Source of the DNA: Gordionus sp. m RMFG-2023
Lineage: Eukaryota > Nematomorpha > Gordioida > Chordodea > Parachordodidae
DNA length: 64,000 bases
Reading direction: 5' to 3'
Assembly (NCBI RefSeq): GCF_954871325.1
Contig: NC_088777.1
Span: 18,205,366-18,269,365, forward strand
Under the pieces are notes generated by a model that did not search any database, was not told the origin of the DNA, and saw only the letters and a list, made by a program, of their open reading frames with translations. Below, in pieces: positions 14,301 to 25,495 of this stretch (position 1 is its first letter; every line of letters begins with the position of its first letter). Both the position numbers and the translations under genes were made by a program.

Positions 14301-14883
14301 CGATCTTTTAATTTTAGAGGTTCGCTGGCGCCTTTTCCCCATTTGTTTTTTATTTTTTTTAAACAAAAATATCATATTTTTAATTTTTCTAATATTATAA
14401 CGAGTTTTATTTATATATAAAAAAAAGAATTTGCGTTTTTAATTACTTTTAAAAAAGTTTTAAGCAAAATCATCGAATATTTAAAATAAATACAAATCAA
14501 AATATAATATAAAATATTTTGTAAGAATTTATCGCCGAAGAATATTTAAACTTTCAAGTAATTTTTTAATTTTTACAATCAAAATATTTGTAAAATATGT
14601 TTATTATTTTTATTTCAAAATAAAAATATGTGAATAAAATACAAAAATTTGTTTGAAAAAATAATTAAATTCGATACATCCCGATTATATTTAATTTGAT
14701 TCTAAATTTACTTGATAAAAATTAATTTTTTTCGCACTAATTATCAAATTATTTTAAAAAATTAATTATTGATTATTTTTTTATTATGAAGAAATAAAGA
14801 TATCCCCCCAAAACAAAAAAGATATCAAAATGTGAAAATAAATATTTTTAAAAAATTAGCCACGAAAAAAATAAACGAGGGGA
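11346..14883. other. Upstream region of Msx, no coding feature seen
   Basis: Very AT-rich with homopolymer runs. A 72-codon hydrophobic frame at 12523-12741 is dominated by Phe/Ile/Lys codons expected by chance here. Patches of normal complexity occur near 12890-12950 and 13790-13950, but nothing identifies them as exons or enhancers. Confidence 0.4.
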
Positions 14884-16565
14884 ATGATACATAAATTTGA
14901 CGAGAAAGCCAAAGAATATAAAAATTTAGGGATACTCAATAATATCGATCTCAATAATGGCTTCCACATGAAAAGGAAACATTCGAGCACCAATTGCACC
15001 AAGCCGATGAAAAAGTCCTTCGCAATCGACGACATCTTGGAAGAAATTCCAAACGATACCAGTAATATGATCTCTAACATTCACAACGATTCTTTAAATA
15101 GTCAATGCTCATCTTTTAATGGCTCTAACATAAGCTTGAATTCTGTTGGCAGTAGTCTTCAAAACATCGCAGAAGTTGGAAATGATCACACAATCGAATT
15201 CACGAATAATCTTCACACAAAAATTAACGATAGCACCGAGGAAGAATGTGAATCGATGATCAATGCAAGGGATATGTGGAAATTCTATCAAAATCATCAG
15301 AATCCGCTATCTTACTATCACCACCAACCATACCTACCTTACAACTATTATTCTTTGTTAAAACACGATAACACCGACCCTAATATTTCCAACTCTACCA
15401 CAATTAACCTAGAAAAAGACCAGAGTATTTCCAATCCATCTATTACTCGCAAATTAATCCAAAATGGTACGAGTACCAGCTCCGCAAAAGCCAACTCTAC
15501 TTCCCGAACCCATAAAGGTTTGAACTTAAAAAAAATGTTTCTTTATCTTTACCTTTTTTAAAAAAATTTTTGCTCACTTTTTTCCTTCATTCTCTCAGAT
15601 TTCTGTTATTTATTCTTTTTAGTTAAAAACACATATCCTAACGAATTCGATTTGAAAGACCCGGAAACATTAAATCGACTAAGCGTATGTACACTGAGAA
15701 AACACAAAGCGAATCGAAAACCGCGAACTCCGTTCACTTCTAGTCAATTGGTTTTGCTGGAAAAGAAATTTAGGAACAAACAATATCTATCGATAGCGGA
15801 GAGGGCACAATTCTCCAATTCACTGGAATTGTCGGAGACTCAGGTATATCTTTTTAAGCATACATAAAAAAATTTAGGAATAATATAAGCAAACATTCAT
15901 TATATAAAAAATTATGTAATTTTAATTAATAAATTATTTATCATCAAATAGTCACGTATTACGATTTTTTTTTTAAAAAAAATTAGGTCAAAATTTGGTT
16001 TCAAAATCGAAGAGCTAAGCAAAAACGTATGAAAGAAGCCGAGATAGAGAAACAAGAAAAGTTGAGATTCGAACAAGATTTCAAACAAGACAAAAATAAT
16101 CACTCTACTATTGATTTTTCGAACGAAAATCTAAAGCATTTAGATGACACGCCAAACGAAGATTCCATGACCGAATCGGAGTATGTAGAGAAAAATATTG
16201 TCAATACTCACAAAACGAAAAATGAAGCCAACTGTAAAATCAAATCTGATTCTTCAGGTAACCATTTGTCGATATCCGTTGATCTCCCGATCACCAATTC
16301 CGAGAAAACGTCTGATCTAGTTTATTCGAGTGGCAACCTTTTGCGTGATAAAGAGAACAATTTCTCAACTAATTCCAAGACCGAGCCAACGTTTCCTATT
16401 AACTCGATTTTTAAATTAGATCTAGAAACACCTTTTGAGTTAGATACTATGTTCAAAGGTTACCCATTTTATTCCGGATACAATGCCAAAAGTAATCTAT
16501 ACAATCATCAAATGACTCAACTAATGAGGAATATATTCAATCATTATAGTTGGCCTATATCATAA
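14884..16565 (+). CDS. Msx: Msx-class homeodomain transcription factor, three coding exons
   Basis: Three exons join in frame: 14884-15517, 15623-15843 and 15987-16565, giving 477 residues. The homeodomain is residues 242-301. It carries the Msx-type start NRKPRTPFT, the block [10 protein letters not shown] and helix 3 [11 protein letters not shown], with Gln50 and Asn51 present. An N-terminal eh1-like motif, FAIDDIL (residues 46-52), matches the Groucho/TLE-binding motif of Msx proteins. The rest is Ser/Asn/His-rich and low in complexity, and the tail beyond the homeodomain is divergent. Msx proteins are nuclear repressors that bind TAAT-core sites in ectoderm and neural patterning; that role is family knowledge. 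The start is the first ATG after an in-frame TAA at 14872. A further 5' non-coding exon cannot be excluded. It is the only clear host gene in the window. Confidence 0.95.
15518..15622 (+). other. Msx intron 1 (105 bp)
   Basis: Donor GTTTGA at 15518 and acceptor TTTTTAG ending at 15622. The intron splits a codon after its first base, and joining G to TT gives Val. It lies about 30 residues before the homeodomain, near where Msx genes of other animals carry their intron. Reading through it gives a premature stop at 15561, which supports splicing. Confidence 0.85.
15844..15986 (+). other. Msx intron 2 inside the homeobox (143 bp)
   Basis: Donor GTATATC at 15844 and acceptor AAATTAG ending at 15986. 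It is phase 0 and falls exactly between homeodomain residues 44 and 45 (ETQ then VKIW). Reading through it gives a stop within 8 codons. Without its removal helix 3 is lost. Confidence 0.9.
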
Positions 16566-16827
16566 AAATTTATAGCAATCATAATTAATATTTGCCCTAT
16601 CAAAAACTCCAGTTATTTATTATATTTAAAAAATAGCTAAAATTATACGATGAAATACAATTATTTAATTCAATGTTTTTCATTTCTAATTACAAGTAGA
16701 AACAATCCAATTTTATTATAAAAAGCTTTGATTGTCTGTTTTCTTCTAACTTAATATATATATTTATTATATATTATGATGTACAAAAAAAGAAAACAAA
16801 AAATATATAATTATAACAAAAAGTGCC

Positions 16828-16833
16828 AATAAA
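16828..16833 (+). terminator. Candidate poly(A) signal of the Msx gene
   Basis: An AATAAA hexamer lies about 265 bp after the stop codon in an AT-rich 3' region. Such hexamers are common by chance in sequence this AT-rich, so this is only a candidate. Confidence 0.3.
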
Positions 16834-18500
16834 AAAATTATTTTTTGAAATTCAAGGAATTTTAATTGTTTTTAAAAAGTATAATTTGAATTGTATTTGA
16901 AACAATTCTTTATTAATTGCATTTTAGTAGATATCAATCACTTTTAAGTAAAAATAGTGAATATTTAATTTATAAGTATATATCTACAAACATACGAATC
17001 GAATAATTCCTTATCTGTACGAATAATTAAAACCACTATTCGATTCGAATTTGATTTTTTTTGAAATATTGAAAGTGAAGAAATAATGGGTGATTAAATT
17101 TTTAAAAAATATTTAGATATGGATGTAAAGTTTTTAAAAAGTCTAAGCACCCTCTGAATTTCAAACAATTTTGTCCTGAAATATTAAGGATAATTAATCT
17201 AGGGAGAATTAAATTAAAATTACTTCAAACAAGGCTGAATTTTCTAAAATTCAAAGAGTAGGTGCTATACGCATAGTGAATGAAATACAATTTTAACAAA
17301 TAAGTTTAAAATTAAGAAAAATAATAGCTATAAATGATTTAAATTTTATTGATTCACTCATATCCTAATTCAATACCATACCTGATTACACTAGATTCCT
17401 GAATATCCTACGACATATACCATAAGTGTAGCCATGAATTTACTGGGGGGAGGTAGAGCACTATAAGGTGGTTTTATTCCCCCATAAATTTTATTGGAGG
17501 TTTTTAGGTCTACTTTTTTATAGGTATTCGGCTAGATTAGATTTTTATAAAAACAATTTTGTGTTTTCACTTTTTAATATATATAAATGCTTTTTTTCTA
17601 AAAGTTTTGATTCAAATTCTTCTTTACAGTGATATAATATAAACATTGGGAGCGAGGGGGCTGTCGGTCGATTTTTATTAGCTTAAAATGATATTTAAGA
17701 GATCAGGCAAATTTTCCGAAGGAGTGACCCCCTTCCATCTCCTTTGCTACGCTTATGACATATTCATATATAAGACAGTTATTTAAAACATAATGTTGCT
17801 AATCAAATCACTATCCATACCGTGATTAAACCTAATTAGTTCTTTTATTATCAAAGTTAATTAAATTTTTTAGTTGATTCTGAAATAACTATTTAAAAAT
17901 TAGAAAAATTTAGGGTAAAGTGATCAATGCCCGACTATCGGTGGGAATTTTTTATCGAGGTTTCCTCACCCGTAGTTATTTTTACCTGGCCCGCGCCTTA
18001 AAATATTTTAGTACCAATTATCTGGTTCGGTCTGTAAAATTATCTGACCCAGTCTTTTTGAAACATTTTATGAAAGAAAATAAAATAAATTTGCTAAATT
18101 ATTAGCTTTAAAAACATTTTCAAAACTTAGGTCCTCTCCGCAAAAATATTTTGAAAACCATTTGTCCGGCCAAGTTAAAAGATCTTATATCCCATCCGGG
18201 CTTCCTAGCTTCTAGTATATAACTATTTATTATTAATGAATCATGAATAATATTCTCAAATAACTAAAACAATTATATCTATTTTTATTATGAATTTTAC
18301 AAACCTATGCAGAACAAGATCATTTTTCAAAAATATTAATTTATCCGAGACGTCAGCAAAATTTTAAGCATGGTGCAATATTTAATAAAATTTATATTTT
18401 CAAACCCTGCCCATATTGAAAAATTATATTTTAGAAAGAAATACAAGTAAAATAATATTAAACTATTCATTCTTATGGTTTTTTCCAACTGATTATATAT
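16834..18500. other. AT-rich region downstream of Msx
   Basis: 16990-17050 contains ATTCGATTCG and CGAATCGAATAATT words of the family seen at 44411-44938 and 47008-47697. 17905-18210 contains scattered CCCG/GGCC words of the GC-rich hAT-like type. No gene is seen. Confidence 0.4.
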
Positions 18501-18860
18501 GTTAGCGTCAATGTATTTTTCCAGGCAATGTGTTATTTTTTCAACTTTAAATTATTTTTTGAGCGCGTTTTTTTGAATTTATTAATTTGACTTTACCGGA
18601 AATGTATTCCATCATATTTGGAATACCTACCCGATGAATATCAGATAATTTTACTAATATATCAATTTCCATTTTTTCATAAAAATTATAAATGAGTCAA
18701 AAGTTATCGGTAAAAGTATCTACAATTCATAAGATATGTATTCTAAACATGCTGAAATATATTTCCGGCAAAATCAAAATTTAAAATTTAAAAAAACGCA
18801 CTCAAAAAACGATTTAAAGTTAAAAAAATAACACATTACCGGAAAAAACACATTGCTAAC
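18501..18860. mobile_element. Foldback-type element F, copy 1
   Basis: The two ends are inverted copies over roughly 110 nt. The left arm begins GTTAGCGTCAATG and contains TTGAGCGCGTTTTTTT; the right arm, read in reverse complement, begins GTTAGCAATGTG and contains TTGAGTGCGTTTTTTT. Flanks are TATAT-rich, so the target duplication cannot be read. Only about 140 bp separates the arms. Related copies lie at 32910-33315 and 44215-45030. Confidence 0.7.
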
Positions 18861-18884
18861 ATATATATAATCTAAATTTATTTT

Positions 18885-18980
18885 TTAAAAATCAGCCCGG
18901 CTCGGGTTTTGTAAAAAAACGGATTGTTAAAATTTTTTTCTTTTTTTTCTGGATTCCGGCTCGGGCCTTCGGGACATTAC
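18885..18980. repeat. Isolated GC-rich subterminal fragment
   Basis: CAGCCCGGCTCGGG on the left and CGGCTCGGGCC on the right, separated by T/A runs. It has the style of the GC-rich hAT-like elements but no matched ends. Confidence 0.35.
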
Positions 18981-19432
18981 ATCTTACTATATATTATCAG
19001 ATGCACAAGTACTACATCCAAAAATATTAAAAATGATAATTTATATCCATATAATCGTAATTACTTGTGAAAGTAAAACATCCACATTAAAATGCCAGTT
19101 TATTAAACTGACCAAAATAAATATGTAATGAAATTATTTGAATGCGATTAGGTTAAATGCAAATTGATCTGAGAATTATCGAATAAATGCAAAGGTTTTA
19201 AAGTCCCTTTTAAATACATATAAATGTAATGTTAATTAATATCTATTAATTACGAATCCAGAGATTTATTTTATTAAACTTCATTATTAAAATTGTGATT
19301 TTAATTTTATCTATTATTTCAATACATTATTTCAAAAATATAAAGTAAATGAATCAATTTCAACCACATATTAATATCCTATTCTAATTTTATTAGTATA
19401 AATCATTATATGAGTTTAAATAGTTATTCTTA

Positions 19433-20720
19433 TATATCAAAAGAGAATGTGAAAATGATGTAGCTAAGTAAATTAATTGCTGTTCTTTGTTTAATGTAAA
19501 AACCTTCTATAGTATTTTCGGTCTTCCATGTCATGCGATGACCTAGATCCTCAAAGACGGCTAGGTCGTGATTGCCAAAAGAATTTAGTTTTGTGGCAAT
19601 TATTGGTATGAATAAATGGCTGGGAGGTAAAACACAGATTTACTTCGTTCTGCGTCGACAATAGCATCATGGTTTAATTTGGAGGGTGCGAGTGGATCTA
19701 CACAGAAAAAATTCCAGGTTAAGAACTTACCACTCTTCCATCATCCCGATGCATCTGCGGCACCAAGTCCAAGAGGCTCAATGGTTGAAGGAATTCTAGC
19801 AGATTTCAAGGCACGAGATATAGTGTCATTACATTTTGCGAGTTTTAGAAATTTACCTCTATATCGTTTATACAGTAGGGAGTAGCGACCTTCGGAGTCA
19901 ACAGGAGTCTGATAAAGTGGACATGAGCAGGGGATAACTATATCGCAATAAGTCTATCAAATGGCATGCCGTATCTTATCACTTCTAAATAGTTAATCAC
20001 GATTACTTGGAGGATTACTTCAAGAAATTCAAAATTGATTTCCAATGAAGTGAGGATTACTTCAAGAAATTCAAAATTGATTTCCAATGAAGTTGTAAAG
20101 AGAAGGGAATGTTTCACAGGTTGACTTCTCTATTTAAGAAATGCAACAGACCAAGGGTAAATCGCACTCTCTCTGCAATGACGTTGAAGGAGGATCGACT
20201 AGGGAAGAGAACTTTCATAGATCAATGTGCCGGGATGCATTAAGATCTTATGCATTTGAAGATCCCTTGAATTTAAAGTATCTGCAAAATATTTAATGTA
20301 GGTGTCTTCATTCCTAGGGTGGCCCTAGATATGTGAGGTAACTCATTCTCAGTATGGCTAAACCTGAAATTATTTTAAACATTGCTGTTTAGGGGACAAT
20401 ATAAACTCTTTAGAGTATTTATTTTTGGACCGGGCCAGCCGCTTACTATTCCATCATCAATATATCAAGAGTGTAAATTAAGCTTCCATTGGGTATTGGA
20501 TGTATACTATCATTTTATCTATTCCAAGACAAAAGAGGATTCATTTAAGTGGATCACCCTATTGGATACCTTCAAATGATGGAATTAATTTATCTTCAAA
20601 TACAAAGTGTGTTGGTCTGGAGTAGCAGTCCTGAAGGACCTGGGAAAATCCAGGATAATAAGAATAAGCAGATTTAGTATTCCACTGCGTCTTAGGGCAT
20701 TAATAAAATATAAAGATAAG
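19433..20720 (-). pseudogene. Reverse transcriptase of a retroelement, broken
   Basis: Read on the minus strand, 20640-20540 gives SRPTHFVFEDKLIPSFEGIQ, a stop where Gln is expected, then GDPL. Further on YIDDGIVSG appears, the catalytic Asp-Asp box of reverse transcriptases. Nearer the 3' end come GLGAADASGWWKSG, then WNFFCVDPLAPS and DAERSKSVFYLPAI, and finally EGFYIKQRTAIN. This order matches a YLDDG-type retroelement polymerase seen in many invertebrates; the clade is not assigned. Frameshifts and stops occur throughout. The 5' part is missing beyond about 20720. The same family supplies the rearranged copy at 48240-48974. Confidence 0.8.
20011..20094. repeat. 42-bp exact tandem duplication
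   Basis: The unit starting AGGATTACTTCAAGAAATTC at 20011 is repeated at 20053, ending in AATGAAGT. 42 bp is 14 codons, so the duplication keeps frame inside the reverse-transcriptase relic. Confidence 0.9.
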
Positions 20721-20999
20721 TATATATTAAGCAACATTTTTTGATAATAGCAAAGAGAAAAATAATTTTTTAGATAAAAGTTGTTGAGGTTTTGGATGAT
20801 GAGGCATGTAATTATTAAAGAACAACTAAATTTATAGAAAGAAAAATAATTTTTTTACTGAGAGGCCCGGTAAGATGAATGGAATCAAAAGCCCCATTAT
20901 TTATAAATTTAGAAAGCAAGAAATTATAAAGGATTTAAAGTGCAAAGGTTTTTCTTAAAGGGTAAAAAATATGTAATTAAATATGGTAATCGGTAAGAA

Positions 21000-21985
21000 G
21001 TGTCCTAGACAAGAAGATCCGGAGAAAAGTACTGGACATAGATATGTCTGGATAAAAAAGACATCGGGCAAGAATATCCAAATTTTAATTTTTTTAAATG
21101 TTAAAAAAAAGGGGAAGTGTAAAAAAAATTATTAATTTTTTCCTCACACGTTTCATTCTTCATTAAAAAATTAGTTAGCTAAAAATAATGCGCAGTCGCT
21201 ATGCATTTTTCCACAAATTTTTATAAAAAAAATATACATAGTAGAGTACTGGGGAAATTTTTAGGTGGGATGTATTGCTAAGCGGTTCCTGGGAAGGCAG
21301 GACTTGATATGGGATAGGGTTAATCTAAAATAGATTATGAGATTTAAATTAATTAGATACTAAACCCACTGCATTCAGTAACTGAAAGAGATTAAGACTG
21401 CTAAGCACGCGAAACAGCCAATTCTTTAAGTTTTTGCTGAACCACATGGCTTAAACTAAGGCCTGATACCGAGCTCATGAACCGCGCTAATGGTTAGCCT
21501 AGGTTTGTAACAAAAATTAGGGTTAGTGTTTATATTTGATGGAGAAAAATATCAATTTTATTAGACACTGAACCCCTAAATTCCGTAAAATTTAAATGCA
21601 AAGCAGCCGATAAGTTTTTTTAAGTTTTTATCGAACTATGCCCTTCAGACAAAGGTCTGATACCGATCTCGTGGACCACGTTAGCGGTTAGCCTAGAGCT
21701 TTGCCACAAAAACAAGGATTAGTGTTTATTTTAGATAAGGAGAAATACTAATTTTATCAGAGACCAAACCCACAACATTCGGTGAAATCTAACAGATACT
21801 TAGAGCTGTTATTATAAATTAATATTAAAAAATTTTTAATTCACCTTTCTAGCATTTTAAAAAATTTATAAAATTCGGATTATTTTTGTCCGGTGTCTTT
21901 TTGTCCGAGGGTATTTGTGTCCGAAAGTATTTTTGTCAGGGGATGTTTAGGTCCAATGTTTTTTTGTCCAGGGTAATTTTGTATA
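21000..21985. mobile_element. DNA element with array-like inverted termini
   Basis: The left ~80 bp (from 21003) is a run of ~18-bp variants of GGACAAAAATAC-like words. The right ~100 bp (21885-21980) is the same array inverted. Reading the right end in reverse complement aligns unit for unit with the left, including TCCAAATTTTA next to TCCGAATTTTA at the inner edge. Between them lie AT-rich DNA and a ~195-bp tandem repeat. No open frame of note and no clear target duplication. Confidence 0.65.
21304..21800. repeat. About 195-bp tandem repeat, ~2.5 units
   Basis: Units start near 21304, 21523 and 21719, marked by GTTAGTGTTTAT and AGAYACTAAACCCAC-like blocks. Each full unit includes GCCTGATACCGAGCTC or GTCTGATACCGATCTC and GGTTAGCCTAG. 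Units are diverged (about 75-80% by eye). It sits inside the element at 21000-21985. Confidence 0.75.
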
Positions 21986-22800
21986 AATATATATATTAAT
22001 AGTTAAACTTAAAAAAAAATAAAATAAGTTTTGAATAAATTAAAATTATATAAATGCAGATGACACAACGTATAATATTTAGGCATGTGTATATGCAATG
22101 CACTTGATATTCGAACAATATGGATATATAAATTTAGAACTAATTCCCACAAAAAGGTTATTCCAAAAAATATATAGGCAAAACATAATTATAAAATTAA
22201 CCAATTATCAGAAATTTATTTATTATAAATTATCATAAGCATGCTCAATTAAAAATTGGGCTTTCATTTTCTCTAAATGAGTATAAAAATTCAATTATAA
22301 AATTAATCGTATTTCGGTAACTATTTAAAATATCAAAAATATAATTTTTTTGAAGGGGGGAGGGGGGTGTTTAGTTGTTTGTTTCAAAAAGGCAAGCTTA
22401 TTCACGCAATATTTAATTTTTACCTCATATATTTTTTTTAAATTGAAGGAAAAAATGCGTTTTTTTGGGATTATATAACAATATGTCTTTTTTTATAAAA
22501 AAAAAATGTAAACGATATATTAAATATAATAAATATATAATGAAAAATTTTAAAGTTTATAAATATGTTGTTATATTATTATTTATCATAAAGGATAATT
22601 AAATTATATTATTCCTAATTTATTTCAAAATGACAATTTAAGTATCAAAATATAAGTATAAAACGTTTTTTTAAATAAAAAAAAATATATAATTAATTCA
22701 TTTTTTTGTCTCCCTCACTCAAAAGGTATATAAAATTAATGGGTATTTCAAATAAAATAAAAAATTTATTATTTAATTTATTTATACAATAATTAATAGG
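21986..22800. other. AT-rich, no feature seen
   Basis: Contains a short G-rich tract at 22356-22369 and many A/T homopolymers. No gene or repeat edge can be supported. Confidence 0.5.
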
Positions 22801-22810
22801 AAATTGTCAT

Positions 22811-22879
22811 CCGTCTGATTAATTATTTAGATGGCTGTTTGAACATATTGCACTTGCACTTAAATAGATTAACCAGACG
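22811..22879 (+). ncRNA. Candidate microRNA-like hairpin
   Basis: An 18-nt 5' arm (22812-22829, CGTCTGATTAATTATTTA) pairs with 22860-22878, with one mismatch and one bulged base, over a ~30-nt terminal part. On the 3' side of that part is TATTGCACTTG (about 22846-22856), identical to the first 11 nt of miR-92. The remaining mature-like bases differ from miR-92, and pairing across the seed is weak. The surrounding 22795-22985 has unusually normal base composition for this window. A hairpin from a decayed inverted-repeat element is the alternative. Confidence 0.3.
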
Positions 22880-22989
22880 TCCTCTTTAAGTTGCGCCGTC
22901 TAGATAAATGGCTTTTAGTCCCGCGGAAAAAATAACACTTAATGCCCCAGAAATAGTGAAATCCCGCAAGACTGTCAAAAAGCATAAAA

Positions 22990-24220
22990 TATTTATCTTG
23001 CCATTAAATTTTATATTTTATTTTGAAAAATCAACTGGAAATTTCTCTTATAAATTTTTAAATTCCCTAATAGTTTTTTGAAATTTTTTTAAAAATTGCC
23101 CTTTCTCAGGAAAAAAATGGAGGGTTTTTCTCCGGCGAAGGAAAATTGTTCTCTATTAATCTTATGAATTAATTGGTTCGAGGAACTAATTCCCATAGAA
23201 ACGCCATTGTAAATCTGTACTTAATTTTTTAATGTTTTTCCTAAATTTATGATTGATATAAAATATTGAAATAAAGATTGATAAATTTGTAACTTATAAT
23301 TAAAATTTTAAACAAAGATCGATAAATTTGTAATTTGACCTAATGCATTATATAAATCTTGATAAGGCTTGTCTTGAGTAATCCCTCTTTTTTAACAAAT
23401 TTTAACCATTGAGAATCCCGCAAACTGACTTTAAATATGATAGGCTTATTATGATATAATGTAATATTTGATAGAAGTGACCCAAAGTGCCAAAATTACC
23501 GGATGGGGGATAGGAGTAACCGGTTTATATCACAGCGGTATTTATATAAAAAGGGAGGATGAGGCAACTGAAATCCATATATATAATTATAATTTTAGAG
23601 GTTATTTTTTGAATCCTTTTTTTATAAGAATGAATTTTCTTAATTCTCATAATTTATTTTGTTGGTGTCTCAAAAAATAATGGGATTATATTTTATAGTA
23701 CCATTAAAGTCCTTTGTCTACTATTTGTCATCTTTTATATTGTCCATATTATAAAAGAGAAGTTGTTTTTATAATTGCAAAATATATAAAAAATTGATAA
23801 AGATTTTTTTTTGTTTGATATATATATTTTTTAATATATAATAATAAATAATAGTATCTTATAATTTTATATTGTCAGAGCATTTATGAATTTAAAAAGT
23901 CATTTTGGTTGTCCTCATTGTCATAATCCCATAACAATAGGCGCCAGTTACCTTTATTTTGTTTTAATATATAAATTATAAATGTTATGTCAAAATTAAT
24001 TTTTTTTTGTTTAGAATTATAATATACGATATTTTTTTTTTATATGGGGGTGTTAATTTTTATTTTTACACGAACTAAATTTCGAATATCACAATTTCTA
24101 TTTTTTAAAGGTTATACATTAAGGGGGTAGAAATTTATTAAAATGTAATAAAGACCTTCATTTCAATATAATTAGCTAAATTATGTGATCGCGTTCAATT
24201 TTATATACATCAACTCATAG
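22990..24220. other. AT-rich stretch without supported gene
   Basis: A 70-codon frame at 23468-23680 (with an ITGWGIGVTGLYHSG segment) has better composition than its surroundings but matches nothing recognised and turns into Phe/Asn-rich read-through. Otherwise only A/T runs are seen. Confidence 0.35.
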
Positions 24221-24224
24221 AACA

Positions 24225-24310
24225 CAACCACCGAAAAAATCTCGAAACATTCTGGATTCGAACCCAGATCTATGCGGTAGATAATATCAGCAATCACAGA
24301 ATCTATTTGA
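24225..24310 (-). repeat. tRNA-like fragment, probable SINE relic
   Basis: On the minus strand TCTGGGTTCGAATCCAGA forms a perfect T-arm with a B-box-like GGTTCGAATCC. The D-arm is not recognisable. The trailing CGGTGGTTGTG also occurs near position 300. A working tRNA is unlikely because the acceptor and D stems are absent. Confidence 0.5.
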
Positions 24311-24764
24311 AATAGATAATTTTTCTTAAAACAGGATAATTTTACGACGCTATTTTATATTTTAATAAAAACATACAAAAATTGTTCAACCATCATTGCC
24401 CATGAATTAAGTATATAACATTGTTGTTATTGTTGTATACATTGTTACAAAAAAAAACTATAATTTCTACGAAACTAATTACATTATTTAGGATGATACA
24501 AATGACATTCGATTCGTAATTTACAAAAATGAAAAACAAGAAAATTCGAATCAAATACGAATATGGAAAAAAATATTATTCGTTGAAATAATTTTTCATC
24601 TAAGATCGAATTATTTTCGATTTTTGAAGTTTAATAATATTAGAAATTAATTGATTTGTAAATATTCAAAATTATTCATAAATTGTTGAGTTTAATTATT
24701 TAAAAATATTCCTTGTGGAAACTTTTATCCTTTTAATTTATTCCCACATTTATAAACCATTTTT

Positions 24765-25495
24765 TTAAATTTTAATAATCCATTTAAAAAATGAATTGAA
24801 TATTCCACGAATCTCCAATAGTGCAAATATTCTATTCATGTCGTAGTTGTAGGTTACTGTTTGTTTATTATACAATGTATTTTTACCAAGCGCTACTGTA
24901 GAACATTTGTTTAGTCTAGAAAAGCTTATTTTTGGAAAACAAGAATACATAGACTCGAATTTTGAAAATAGTTTCCTGTAAGTTAAAGTCAGAAATTAAG
25001 CAAAAAAATAAATATTATTGTTGCTATATTTTTTTTCGGTGCAAATTATACTTATATAATTATAATTTTTTATTTAAATACAAATAATTATATGATATAA
25101 TATTTCTTCAGTGCAATTATTTCTTTAATTAATTTATATTTTCATTCAACCCTTTTATTAAAATTTGTAAAAATTTTATATAATAAAAAAATTATATTTA
25201 AAGGGATGGGTTATATAAGTTTCTAAAATATAACTTGTAATGTAACAAATGCTGTTGAAATTTAACTATAACGAAAAACTAGTTAATTTTGAAATTTAAC
25301 TGTAAATAATAAATTACTTTTAATAGTAAGTAAGTCGTTACATTTTTAAGAATGTAATTGATAACTGTAAAAATAATGGGGTTGTATTAATAATTTATAA
25401 AGTTATTTTAAAATGTAACTGTAAGTAGTTGCTTTTGAAATAATAAATTATAACTGTAACTGTCACTTTTAAAAAGTAATTTTTAACAACACTAC
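24765..25495 (+). pseudogene. hAT transposase C-terminal remnant plus right element end
   Basis: On the plus strand, around 24865-24965, a frame reads LPSATVEHLFSLEKLIFG, the start of the hAT C-terminal dimerisation domain. It is close to the better copy at 60456-60773 (SSAPVERLFSLGKLIFG). Downstream, 25235-25490 is filled with GTAACTGTAA-like words and ends near AACAACACTAC, as at the right end of 59933-61057. The left end was not found, and an ATTCGATTCG-type fragment at 24505-24640 precedes it. Confidence 0.65.

Noticed and set aside
15109-15297. Minus-strand frame across Msx exon 1
   Set aside because: Antisense shadow of the Msx coding exon with no domain of its own.
17920-18105. 61-codon plus-strand frame
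   Set aside because: It translates scattered CCCG/GGCC subterminal-type DNA of decayed hAT-like elements.
23468-23680. 70-codon frame with TGWGIGVTGLYHSG
   Set aside because: No family recognised, GC-richer only for about 100 bp, then Phe/Asn-rich read-through; too weak to call a gene.
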